Of a stretch of DNA of 64,000 nucleotides, positions 1 to 7,094 are shown in pieces. How positions within the stretch are numbered: the stretch's first letter is position 1; each line of letters opens with the position of its first letter. The notes below the pieces were generated by a model. That model saw only the letters and a program-made list of their open reading frames with translations. It searched no databases and had not been told where the DNA came from. The stretch spans positions 1 to 64,000 of the forward strand of contig NZ_BMNC01000014.1 in assembly GCF_014646255.1 (NCBI RefSeq). The letters are read 5' to 3'. The position numbers were made by a program, and so were the translations under genes. Origin of the DNA: Lentzea pudingi. GTDB lineage: Bacteria; Actinomycetota; Actinomycetes; Mycobacteriales; Pseudonocardiaceae.

Positions 1-160
1 CCAACTTGGCGCTCGCTGGGAGTTCAGTACACACCCAGCGCCACACAGACAGCCAGATTGACCACCGCCAACTCCAAAGGTTGGACCAACTTGGCGCTGG
101 ATCCAGCCACGAGCGGCAGATACAGCTACCCTAGGCAAGTCCAAGTGCAACTTGGACTTG
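1..160. promoter_or_regulatory. Structured leader upstream of the Fic gene
   Basis: No gene start is convincing here. CCAACTTGGCGCT occurs at 1-13 and again at 86-98. CCAA...TTGG palindromic words occur at 1-9, 74-84, 86-94 and 142-154. CGCTGGG (14-20) pairs with CCCAGCG (34-40), and CAAGTCCAAG (136-145) is a perfect inverted partner of CTTGGACTTG (151-160) with a 5-nt spacer. The last palindrome ends 29 nt before the Fic ATG. An operator or mRNA hairpin controlling that gene is plausible. The pattern is seen; the role is inferred. Confidence 0.5.
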
Positions 161-189
161 GAGTTGGTGACGCCTACTGTCGGGAGAGC

Positions 190-1551
190 ATGGCGATGAA
201 GCGGCCGATGCCACCGCCTGATTTCAGGGAAATCGGCAATAAGATTCAAGAAGAAAGCGCCGAAAGATTCACTGAACTTCTCGTCAGAAGCCTGACCATG
301 CGTGGAACAGCAGATCCATACCTACCATGGGACAAGCTCCGCTACAAAACTCCACCCGATGGACTGAGCCACGAAGAGTGGTGGTTCATCGTGCGCTTTT
401 CCCGCAATAATGTCCAACGCGCCTTGAACCTGACCGATGTCCACGGCACCAAGTTCTCATACGCTCTACCTGACCAGATCCTAAGGGCAATGGAGGAAAT
501 CACTCGCGATGCAAGTGGTCAAATTACAATCAGCGAACAAGTAACGAATCCAGTAACGCGAGACCGCTTCCTAGTGAGCTCACTCATGGAAGAAGCGATC
601 ACATCGAGTCAACTTGAGGGCGCTTCTACGACACGAAAAGTAGCCAAGGAGATGCTTCGCACCGGCAGGGCTCCTCGGACACGCGACGAGAAGATGATCC
701 TTAACAACTACGTTGCCATGCGCCATATCGGCGAAATCCGCAACGAAAAGCTTACTCCGGAACTGATCTGCGAGATACATCGCATGGTCACCGATGACAC
801 GATGGAAAACCCAGACGCCTCGGGAAGATTTCAACTAGATGACGAAGAGCGTGTGGGTGTTTATGACTTCGAGAACAACCTCCTTCACACGCCTCCACCA
901 GCATCTGAGCTACCAGAGCGAGTCGGACGCCTATGCGAGTTTGCCAACGGGCAGACTGACGGCGCGTACATCCCACCGATCCTGCGCGCCATCACCGTAC
1001 ACTTTATGCTCAGTTATGAACACCCTTTCGAGGACGGGAACGGCCGCACCGCACGCGCGCTTTTTTACTGGTCGATGCTAAATCAAGGTTACTGGCTAAC
1101 CGAATTCCTTGCAATATCTAAGATCCTAAAGGCCGCGCCAGCGAAGTACGCTCGAAGCTTTCTCTACACTGAACAAGACCACAACGATCTGACGTACTTC
1201 TACATCTATCAATTGGAAGTAATTCAGAGGGCCATCAAGGAATTGCACGACTACCTCACTTCCAAGATGACAGAAGTCCGCAGCTTTCAGCGATCCCTTT
1301 CAATGCTGCCGAATCAATTCAACCATCGACAGCTTGCGTTGCTTGAAAACGCCGCAAAGGACTCAACCACTCGCTACACGGCCCTGTCGCATTCGCGCAG
1401 CCATAATGTAAGTCAGGAAACCGCCAGACAAGACCTTCTCGATCTTGAAAACCGCGGACTCCTCCGCAAAGGAAAGGTGGGTCGCGCTCACGCATGGACG
1501 CCGGTAGAACGGCTGACCGAAAAGCTACACCAAAACGAGGCGACGGCATGA
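190..1551 (+). CDS. Fic-family protein (predicted AMP/nucleotide transferase) with internal inhibitory motif
   Basis: A 453-residue protein with the full Fic active-site loop HPFEDGNGRTAR at about residues 278-289; the His is the general base and the D/N/R residues bind ATP-Mg and phosphates. An S-S-Q-L-E-G-A inhibitory-helix motif (about 139-145) lies N-terminal to the Fic core, as in class II Fic proteins where the Glu blocks ATP binding in cis. The C-terminal 100 residues look like a winged helix. The ATG at 190 follows GGGAGA; an upstream in-frame TTG at 58 would read through the palindromic leader and is less likely. GC content is visibly lower than in the core genes, suggesting recent transfer. 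Its target cannot be read from sequence. Confidence 0.88.
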   Translation: MAMKRPMPPPDFREIGNKIQEESAERFTELLVRSLTMRGTADPYLPWDKLRYKTPPDGLSHEEWWFIVRFSRNNVQRALNLTDVHGTKFSYALPDQILRAMEEITRDASGQITISEQVTNPVTRDRFLVSSLMEEAITSSQLEGASTTRKVAKEMLRTGRAPRTRDEKMILNNYVAMRHIGEIRNEKLTPELICEIHRMVTDDTMENPDASGRFQLDDEERVGVYDFENNLLHTPPPASELPERVGRLCEFANGQTDGAYIPPILRAITVHFMLSYEHPFEDGNGRTARALFYWSMLNQGYWLTEFLAISKILKAAPAKYARSFLYTEQDHNDLTYFYIYQLEVIQRAIKELHDYLTSKMTEVRSFQRSLSMLPNQFNHRQLALLENAAKDSTTRYTALSHSRSHNVSQETARQDLLDLENRGLLRKGKVGRAHAWTPVERLTEKLHQNEATA

Positions 1552-1764
1552 AACTGCGGTTATCGTCGATACAAGGTCTGCATGACACGGTAGACCGCCA
1601 ACGTAGGCAAGCCTGTGGGCTGGTCGATGCCGCCAAGGCATCGAGCTGTCCATAGGCGCGGCAGCCGAGCGCCCCGACCACATGATCGGTCGCCCACATC
1701 GCGCTCGTACCAACTCCGCCGTTCGAAACGAACGCCTTGTAGTAAAGAGACCTCCATGGTGGTT

Positions 1765-1927
1765 CCCTGCGGGGGCCGCTGGGCGTTCCTTTCCGATGAC
1801 GGTCGACCGGCGCGCATGCCTACCCGCCGCGACCGGACGCCGGAGGCGGCCTTGGGCGCGGCGGAGAAAGAGGCGCGCCGGTCTGCCGTCATCGGGTAGG
1901 CGCTAACGGCCAGCGGCCCCCGCAGGG
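1765..1927. repeat. 163-bp nested inverted repeat in a gene-free stretch
   Basis: The 417-nt stretch 1552-1968 holds no believable gene. It contains a long foldable element. The outer arms 1765-1782 and 1910-1927 are perfect 18-bp complements (CCCTGCGGGGGCCGCTGG and its reverse). The inner arms 1795-1815 and 1873-1893 match at 19 of 21 positions, leaving a loop of about 57 nt. Immediately after it, GGCCCCCGCAGGGGGCC (1916-1932) is itself a compact hairpin that could terminate transcription into the HAD remnant. It may be a structured RNA, a recombination substrate or a non-autonomous element; I cannot name a family. Confidence 0.7.
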
Positions 1928-1968
1928 GGCCGCCTTGATGAAGAAAAGAAACTCTGAACGCGGCTGCT

Positions 1969-2616
1969 CTAAGCCCTGATCAGCCGCAGCAGCTCGGTGG
2001 TGTTCGTCAGGTCCGCGAGAACCTTCCGAGCACCGGCGGCCTGTAGTTCCTCGACGCTGCTCTTTCCGCTCGCCACTGCAATGACCTGTACGCCTGCGGC
2101 CAGAGCGGCGGTCACATCCCGCGGAGTGTCGCCGATGAGCACCGTGTCGTCCGGTCCGAACTGCGTGTCGAGTTGCTGGGCCGCGCGCTCCCTGGCGATC
2201 GCCACCAACTCCGCCCGATCGGCGTGGTCGTCGCCGTACGAACTCGTCTCCAGGTCGAGGAACTGTTCCAGTCCGAGCGCGACCAGCTTGATGCGAGCGA
2301 CGGCCCGAAGGTTCCCGGTTAGCACCCCTTGATGCACGGTCGGTTCAACCTCCAGTGCCTCCAGAGCTTCCCTGGCTCCTGGAAGCACTCGGGCTCGTGA
2401 TGCGAACTCGTCGCGGCCGGCCTCGTAGCTGTCGATGAGCGCGTTCGCGAGCTTGCCGATCGCCTCATCGGTCGGCTCGACCTCGTGAAGCTTCAAGGTC
2501 TCGGCGATGATGTCCAGCTCGGTCCTGCCGCTCACGTCGGCAAGCTGCTGGAAAGGCCGGCCGATCGCCATCGGGACCGCTCGCTCGTACATCGCGCCCC
2601 ATGCCGCGAGACTGAA
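1969..2616 (-). pseudogene. HAD-family phosphatase, N-terminus deleted
   Basis: The remnant resembles phosphoglycolate-phosphatase-like HAD hydrolases: a cap segment with GRP...DVSGRTELDII, the Ser/Thr motif II region (HQGVLTGN), a Lys region, and the distal acidic motif IGDTPRDV. The nucleophile motif DxDGT that must precede the cap is missing. Upstream of about 2616 the reading frame is antisense to an integrase. A start at ATG 2592 is possible but would give a protein without its catalytic Asp. The opposing fragment is also decapitated at this point, so one deletion or recombination event probably joined two gene bodies head to head. Confidence 0.75.
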
Positions 2617-2634
2617 GTTGACGGCAAGGTTGCC

Positions 2635-3447
2635 GCCGCGTGGACGACACGAACCCGGCGCGGCGTACTTCACCACCTGCTCGGGTTCGCGGTCGACGTC
2701 GGCGAACTCGATGCCAACCCGGTCACCGGGCTGAAGTCCGCGGTGCAGCGGGGCACGAGCGAGGTTGACCCTCGATCGGTCGTGAACCCGGCTCAAGGGC
2801 GCCAGTGCCTCGCGGCTGTGACCTATGCGGGCACCACAACCGGACAGTACGACTACCTGTACGGGTTCTTCGCGACCATGTACTACGCGGCTCTGCGTCC
2901 GTGTGAGGTCAACCGGCTGAGGGAGGCTGACTGCAAGCTGCCCGAGACCGGCTGGGGTGAACTCATCCTGGAGAAGTCGGCTTCACGAGCGAACGGGCGG
3001 TACACCGACTCTGGCGAACTGTGGGAGACACGTTCGCTCAAGCAGCAGGCTGAGGGCGCCGTCCGACCGGTGCCGATTCCTCCCGTGTTGGTCGGGATCC
3101 TCCGACTGCACCTGAAGACCTTCGGGACCACGTCGGATGGGCGGCTGTTCCGCGGGATGATCAGCGGCGGACCGATCAATGCGACGGTCTACACCCACGC
3201 GTGGGGTCGCGTTCGTGAGCTTGCAATATCGCCGGAGCAGTTCGAGTCGCCATTGGCGGACACGCCGTACTCCCTGCGGCATGCGGCGGTCTCTACGTGG
3301 CTCGCGGCCGGCCTGCCTCCGGCGGAGGTCGCGGAGCGGGCCGGGCACACGGTCGACGTGCTGTTGAAGGTCTATGCGAAGGTGCTAGACGGGCAACGGG
3401 AGAAGTCGAACCAAAAAATCGAGAACCTGCTAAACAATCGCATTTAG
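2635..3447 (+). pseudogene. Tyrosine recombinase/phage integrase, N-terminus deleted
   Basis: C-terminal catalytic part of an actinobacterial tyrosine integrase. Homology begins near TTRTRRGVLHHLL, the end of the core-binding helices. It keeps the first catalytic Arg (AALRPCEV), the box II region SLRH (the usual first His of HxLRH is Tyr here), the GH of the GHT motif and the nucleophile Tyr in KVYAKVL. The arm-type DNA-binding and most of the core-binding domain are absent; upstream sequence is antisense to the HAD remnant. Recombination by this copy is unlikely. It marks the scar of an integrative element. I see no tRNA or duplicated att core beside it. Confidence 0.8.
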
Positions 3448-3483
3448 CGACGTGGGCCTCAGAGACCAGCTGAGGCCTACGCG

Positions 3484-3723
3484 CTAACCAACCCTTAGAA
3501 CGTTGACTACTCGAGCTGAATCATCGACGTCGTAGATGATCGTGTACTGCTTGTGTTTGATCGCGAGCAACCCTCTGAGCGCCCCGGTCAACGAAGTGCC
3601 TAGCACCTCGGGCTTCCTGCTGAGCTGCTCATTGATGAAGTTAAGGACAACTGTCGCATCCCGAGCTGGTAGGCGCGAGATCTCCTCAGTAGCAGTCTCG
3701 GTTAGCGACAAGCGATAGGTCAT
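3484..3723 (-). CDS. RelE/ParE-family toxin (second of two)
   Basis: A 79-residue basic protein with the RelE/ParE layout: an N-terminal strand (YRLSLTETA), a helical hairpin ending in SRLPARDATVVLNFINEQL, then the strand block GLLAIKHKQYTIIYDV and a C-terminal VVNVLRVG. RelE members cleave mRNA on the ribosome and ParE members poison gyrase; the sequence does not decide which. It starts 15 nt after the stop of the preceding toxin-like gene, so it is probably cotranscribed with that gene and the Phd-type antitoxin upstream. No separate antitoxin lies between them. Confidence 0.78.
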   Translation of the reverse strand: MTYRLSLTETATEEISRLPARDATVVLNFINEQLSRKPEVLGTSLTGALRGLLAIKHKQYTIIYDVDDSARVVNVLRVG

Positions 3724-3738
3724 GTCAGGTCCTTACAG

Positions 3739-4050
3739 TTAGCGGCGTCCGGGACGGGTGCCGCGATCGTGTCGGGGCCTGACATCCATGACCGTGAGAG
3801 TGCTGCCCTTGAGTTCGTAGATGACGTAGAAGTGCTTTTGGATTACCGAGTACTCCCCTTCGCGCTTCGCGCCTCCGAACTTGCGCCCGTAGACACCAAA
3901 CTCGGTGGGGTCGAACGCTAGCTCAGTGTAAACAAAGTTGACGATGAGGTCGGCTTGCCACCGCAACTCAGACTTCTTGAGCGCTGCCACCACGGTGGCG
4001 GGCCAGACGACGTCATAGGGGGAGCGTTCAGAGCCGCTGCGTCGAGTCAT
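3739..4050 (-). CDS. RelE-like toxin (first of two), 103 aa
   Basis: Short protein with a RelE-superfamily-like pattern: helices around ATVVAALKKSELRWQADLIVNFV, then strands KFGGAKREGEYSVIQKHFYVIYEL and a terminal LTVMDVRPRH. It is more divergent than the following RelE homologue. The ATG at 4050 is used here; a TTG at 4077 is an alternative, but it overlaps a TTGACA hexamer and one arm of an inverted repeat. It lies between a Phd/YefM antitoxin gene and a second RelE toxin gene on the same strand, which supports a toxin role. Confidence 0.6.
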   Translation of the reverse strand: MTRRSGSERSPYDVVWPATVVAALKKSELRWQADLIVNFVYTELAFDPTEFGVYGRKFGGAKREGEYSVIQKHFYVIYELKGSTLTVMDVRPRHDRGTRPGRR

Positions 4051-4060
4051 TTGGTGCAAC

Positions 4061-4107
4061 AGTAGCGCCACTGTCAAGACCTCTAACGCATGACTTATGG
4101 CGCTACT
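4061..4107. promoter_or_regulatory. Inverted repeat with TTGACA box between antitoxin and toxin genes
   Basis: AGTAGCGCCA (4061-4070) and TGGCGCTACT (4098-4107) are perfect 10-bp inverted copies with a 27-nt spacer. Reading the minus strand, a consensus -35 hexamer TTGACA lies at 4077-4072, between the arms. It could be an internal promoter/operator for the toxin genes or a translational hairpin. No good -10 hexamer is visible at the right distance. Confidence 0.45.
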
Positions 4108-4126
4108 CCTGCACAGAGGGTGGTGG

Positions 4127-4423
4127 CTACTCCCCGGTGCGACGCTTGAGCGACTCGATCAACTCGTCCATGTCAGCGATCCTGCCTTGCGCCACGTCCT
4201 CTTGCGCCTGGCGAATCGCCTTGAGGACCTGCCCACGCGAGTCGTCCTCGGCAGACAGGATCTCAATGGTCTGCTCCAGGCCTTCCAGCTCGGCCTTGGC
4301 GATCAGAACGACCGTATCGGCCCCATGCTTGGTCAACGTGACACGTTCATGAGTCTTCTCGACTCGTGCCACGAGTTCAGATAGCTGATTACGGGCAGTA
4401 GCTAGTGGAACGCGCGTCTCCAT
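4127..4423 (-). CDS. Phd/YefM-family antitoxin
   Basis: A 98-residue protein matching the Phd/YefM fold. The N-terminal DNA-binding segment METRVPLATARNQLSELV is followed by the conserved HERVTLTKHGADTVVLIAKAE block. The C-terminal acidic helix (SAEDDSRGQVLKAIRQAQED) would wrap and neutralise a RelE-type toxin. Such antitoxins usually repress their own operon. The ATG at 4423 is 7 nt from a TATAAT box, implying a leaderless transcript. It heads a minus-strand run with two RelE-like genes. Confidence 0.85.
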   Translation of the reverse strand: METRVPLATARNQLSELVARVEKTHERVTLTKHGADTVVLIAKAELEGLEQTIEILSAEDDSRGQVLKAIRQAQEDVAQGRIADMDELIESLKRRTGE

Positions 4424-4430
4424 AGGCAAA

Positions 4431-4436
4431 ATTATA
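4431..4436 (-). promoter_or_regulatory. -10 box (TATAAT) of the toxin-antitoxin operon
   Basis: A perfect TATAAT on the minus strand in otherwise GC-rich DNA ends 7 nt before the antitoxin ATG, the geometry of a leaderless promoter common in actinobacteria. A convincing -35 is not visible. Confidence 0.55.
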
Positions 4437-4518
4437 GCCAGAATTTACGCCAACACACCGACCACTCTGCGCGCCTCACGATTGGCCTGGCGAGACGTTC
4501 CCGCAGCTAGACTACACA

Positions 4519-4557
4519 GAGGAGCCCCCTGGCGATGATCTCGCCAGAGGGCTCCTC
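4519..4557. terminator. Strong hairpin downstream of ddaH
   Basis: Arms 4519-4535 and 4541-4557 pair at 16 of 17 positions around the loop TGATC (GAGGAGCCC... / ...GGGCTCCTC). It sits downstream of the minus-strand dimethylargininase gene and upstream of the toxin-antitoxin promoter, insulating the two. A TTGTT stretch follows on the plus strand; the minus-strand side lacks a clear U tract. The rest of 4437-4713 shows no gene or tRNA. Confidence 0.65.
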
Positions 4558-4713
4558 TTGTTCCACACATGTTCCAGAGACAACCGCAGAAGGCCGCAGT
4601 TAGCGACAGACGGTGACCTACCGACGCTGACGTCGTTGACAGCATAGGAGCAGGTCAACCGGCGTTTGAGGCCTTCACGCAGGAACAGCGGAACCGGACT
4701 GCGTGGGCGAGGT

Positions 4714-5616
4714 CTAGCCGCGCAGTTCCATCGTGCAGCACTTCGGGCCGCCGCCCGACTTGCGCAGCTCCGAGATGTCCACGAACACGGGCTCGAACCC
4801 GCGCCGCGCCACCTGCTCGGCCAGATTCGTGGCCTCCAGGGGCATCACGACGTGCTTGCCGTCGGAGACCGCGTTCAGGCCCAGGCACACGGCATCGGCG
4901 TCGTTGGCGATGACGGCGTCCGGGAACAGGCGGCGCAGGACCTGCTGCGAGCCGGGCGAGAACGCCTCTGGGTAGTAGGCGACCAGTGGGGTGGGTGACT
5001 GGTCGTCGAGCATGAACAGCGCCACGTCGAGGTGGTAGAAGCGCGGGTCGACCAGTTGCAGGGAGACGACCGGGACGCCGAGGACCTCCTGCGCCTCGCC
5101 GTGGGCGTGGGGGTCGGTGCGGAAGCCCGTGCCGGCCAGCAACAGAGAGCCGGTCCAGGTGAAGTCGCCCTCGGCCTCGTTCACGGCGGTGGGCATGACC
5201 ACGGACTTGTAGCCCGCGCCCAGGAACCAGCGGCGGAAGTGGTCGGCTTCTGCCGAGCGTTGTGCGGCGCGGAAGCGGGAGCCCAGGACTCGGCCGTCGA
5301 TCACGGTGCCGCTGTTGGCCGAGAACACCATGTCCGGCAGGCCCGGTACCGGCTCGATGACCTCCACCTGGTGGCCCAGGCGCTCGTAGGTCTCGCGAAG
5401 AGCGGTCCACTGTTCCACCGCCAGCGTTGTGCTGGTGGGGCGGGTGGGATCCATCCACGGGTTGATGGCGTACTCCACCGTGAAGTACGTCGGCGGGCAC
5501 ATGAGGTACCGACGGGTCGTGGGCACGCGCACGGGAAGGAGATCCTGTGCCGACGCGATGGGTGCGGCGATGTCGAGCGTGATCGGCTCGCCGGGCCCGG
5601 AGATGGATACGGTCAT
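4714..5616 (-). CDS. ddaH: Dimethylargininase / amidinotransferase-family hydrolase
   Basis: A 300-residue member of the guanidine-modifying superfamily, predicted to hydrolyse dimethylarginine (or a related guanidine such as arginine) to citrulline and an amine. Family landmarks in order: CPPTYFTVEYAINPWM near residue 40, MVFSANSGTV (substrate-binding Asn), EGDFTWTG, the general base region YHLDVALF, and the nucleophile near the C-terminus in SGGGPKCCTM. It is cytosolic. It is divergent from an AsnC regulator across 66 bp, an arrangement that suggests amino-acid-responsive control. Substrate choice between dimethylarginine and arginine cannot be settled from sequence. Confidence 0.82.
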   Translation of the reverse strand: MTVSISGPGEPITLDIAAPIASAQDLLPVRVPTTRRYLMCPPTYFTVEYAINPWMDPTRPTSTTLAVEQWTALRETYERLGHQVEVIEPVPGLPDMVFSANSGTVIDGRVLGSRFRAAQRSAEADHFRRWFLGAGYKSVVMPTAVNEAEGDFTWTGSLLLAGTGFRTDPHAHGEAQEVLGVPVVSLQLVDPRFYHLDVALFMLDDQSPTPLVAYYPEAFSPGSQQVLRRLFPDAVIANDADAVCLGLNAVSDGKHVVMPLEATNLAEQVARRGFEPVFVDISELRKSGGGPKCCTMELRG

Positions 5617-5682
5617 GGATCGAAATGTAAACGGCCGTCAGACCATCGAACAACGCCGCGACATTGCGTTGATTAGGGCAGA

Positions 5683-6132
5683 ATGTTGCGTGTGGACAGC
5701 ATCGACCATCGAATCATTTCGTGCCTCATGGCCAACGCCCGTTCCAGCTACGCGGAGATCGGGAAGGAGGTCGGGCTGAGCGCTCCGGCGGTGAAGCGGC
5801 GGGTGGACAAACTGCTGGACACGGGGGTGCTGAGGGGGTTCACGGCCGTGGTGGACCCGGAGGCGCTCGGGTGGGGTACCGAGGCGTTCGTGGAGGTGCA
5901 CTGCAAGGGGAACGTCGCGCCGCACGACATCCAGCATCGGCTCGAGCCGATGGCCGAGGTCAGCGCCGCCTACACGGTGTCGGGGGCGGCGGACGCGATC
6001 GTGCACCTGCGGGCCGCGGACATCCACCACCTCGAGACGGCGCTGGAGCGGTTGCGGGCCGTCGAGATCATCGACCGGACCGTGTCGACGGTTGTGCTGT
6101 CCCGACTCCTGGACCGGCCCATCGCGCCCTAG
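5683..6132 (+). CDS. Lrp/AsnC-family transcriptional regulator
   Basis: A 149-residue regulator with an N-terminal AsnC helix-turn-helix (SIDHRIISCLMANARSSYAE, then VGLSAPAVKRRVDKLLDTGV) and a C-terminal RAM/ligand-binding ferredoxin-like domain (TEAFVEVHCKGN onward). These proteins form octamers and respond to amino acids. It is transcribed away from ddaH, so arginine-type ligands and control of that gene are the simplest proposal. The start ATG 5683 gives the standard family N-terminus. Confidence 0.88.
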   Translation: MLRVDSIDHRIISCLMANARSSYAEIGKEVGLSAPAVKRRVDKLLDTGVLRGFTAVVDPEALGWGTEAFVEVHCKGNVAPHDIQHRLEPMAEVSAAYTVSGAADAIVHLRAADIHHLETALERLRAVEIIDRTVSTVVLSRLLDRPIAP

Positions 6133-6142
6133 GGTGCGGGCC

Positions 6143-6883
6143 ATGGCTGAGGTTCTGCTGGAGCACCACGATTCCGTCGCCGTCATCACGATCAAGGATC
6201 CGGAGCGGCGCAACGCACTGACGATCGACCTGTCCCGCGAGCTCGAGGACAAGGTCAAACAAGCAGAACTAGAGGCCAACGCGCTGATCATCACGGGTGC
6301 GCCGCCCGCGTTCTGCGCCGGCGCGGACCTCACGCAGCTCGGCAACTCTAAGGACAAGGGGCTCAGGAGGATCTACGCGGGCTTCCTCGCGGTGGCGAAC
6401 GCCACCATCCCGACGATCGCCGCGGTGAACGGTGCGGCGGTCGGCGCGGGGCTCAACCTCGCGCTGGCGGCGGACGTGCGGATCGCCGGGCCCAAAGCGA
6501 GGTTCGACGCGCGGTTCCTGCAGCTCGGCATCCACCCCGGCGGTGGCATGACGTGGATGTTGCAGAGGATCGTCGGCCCGCAGACAGCCATGGCGATGAC
6601 GCTGCTGGGGCAGATCCTCGACGCCGACCAGGCCGTCGCGCACGGGCTGGCCTACGCCAGGGCCGAGGACCCGGTCGCCAAGGCCCACGAGCTGGCCAGG
6701 GCAGCAGCCGAGGCACCGGCGGAACTCGTCCGGACCATCAAGGCGACGATGCGGGCGACCGATGCAATGCACGACCACGCGGAGGCGGTCGAGACGGAGC
6801 TGCGGCCACAGGTCGCTTCGATCGACACTCCAGAGTTCGCTGCGAGGCTTGCCGCGATGAAGACTCGGATCAGCGGGCGGTAG
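6143..6883 (+). CDS. Enoyl-CoA hydratase/isomerase-family protein lacking both catalytic Glu
   Basis: A 246-residue crotonase-fold protein with the CoA/oxyanion-hole segment AFCAGADLTQL and the second oxyanion block NGAAVGAGLNLALAADVRI. In true hydratases the positions GGGCELA and QPExxLG supply two glutamates. Here they read GAGLNLA and DARFLQLG, so both acids are missing. It may therefore be an isomerase, hydrolase or non-hydratase crotonase member. The ATG at 6143 follows GGTGCGGG and gives the usual length; an upstream in-frame start would overlap the AsnC gene. It lies 10 nt downstream of that regulator gene and may be cotranscribed. Confidence 0.82.
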   Translation: MAEVLLEHHDSVAVITIKDPERRNALTIDLSRELEDKVKQAELEANALIITGAPPAFCAGADLTQLGNSKDKGLRRIYAGFLAVANATIPTIAAVNGAAVGAGLNLALAADVRIAGPKARFDARFLQLGIHPGGGMTWMLQRIVGPQTAMAMTLLGQILDADQAVAHGLAYARAEDPVAKAHELARAAAEAPAELVRTIKATMRATDAMHDHAEAVETELRPQVASIDTPEFAARLAAMKTRISGR

Positions 6884-6884
6884 G

Positions 6885-6901
6885 TGTTACCTTGGGTAAC
6901 A
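6885..6901. promoter_or_regulatory. Perfect 17-bp palindrome upstream of korAB
   Basis: TGTTACC-TTG-GGTAACA begins one base after the stop codon of the crotonase-family gene and about 195 nt before korA. Its 7-bp arms are perfect, the size of a dimeric repressor site. A second, widely spaced inverted pair (TCTGCCGCA at 6918-6926 and TGCGGCAGA at 6977-6985) follows. The binding factor is unknown. Confidence 0.45.
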
Positions 6902-7094
6902 GGTATCGAGGGTGACGTCTGCCGCATTCGGGTATCCGCTGGTGGTGCTGTGCTTACCGTTGAGTTAAGGACCCGTTGCGGCAGATGGGACAGTTCGTCT
7001 CGCCTGGTGGTACACGGCCCGTCTCGCAGGCGGTCCTGGCGACTACCCTCGTGGTGGGGCACGGCCACCCTTGGAGAGAGGTATCGGCGTAGGA

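Noticed and set aside
1552..1968. Short open frames of 60-110 codons on both strands
   Set aside because: No homology-like pattern, no ribosome-binding sites, Arg/Pro/Ser-rich shadow composition, and they run through the long inverted repeat.
3699..4604. Recurrent GTTAGCG words (near 3703, 3738 and 4598) as integron attC cores
   Set aside because: They do not fit GTTRRRY, one lies inside a toxin coding sequence, and no paired complementary cores are arranged around them.
4445..4645. A 66-codon minus-strand frame
   Set aside because: It spans the terminator hairpin and has no ribosome-binding site or recognisable pattern.
3448..4713. tRNA or att core beside the integrase remnant
   Set aside because: I looked for T-loop GGTTCRANYC patterns and paired direct repeats in the gaps and found none I could support.
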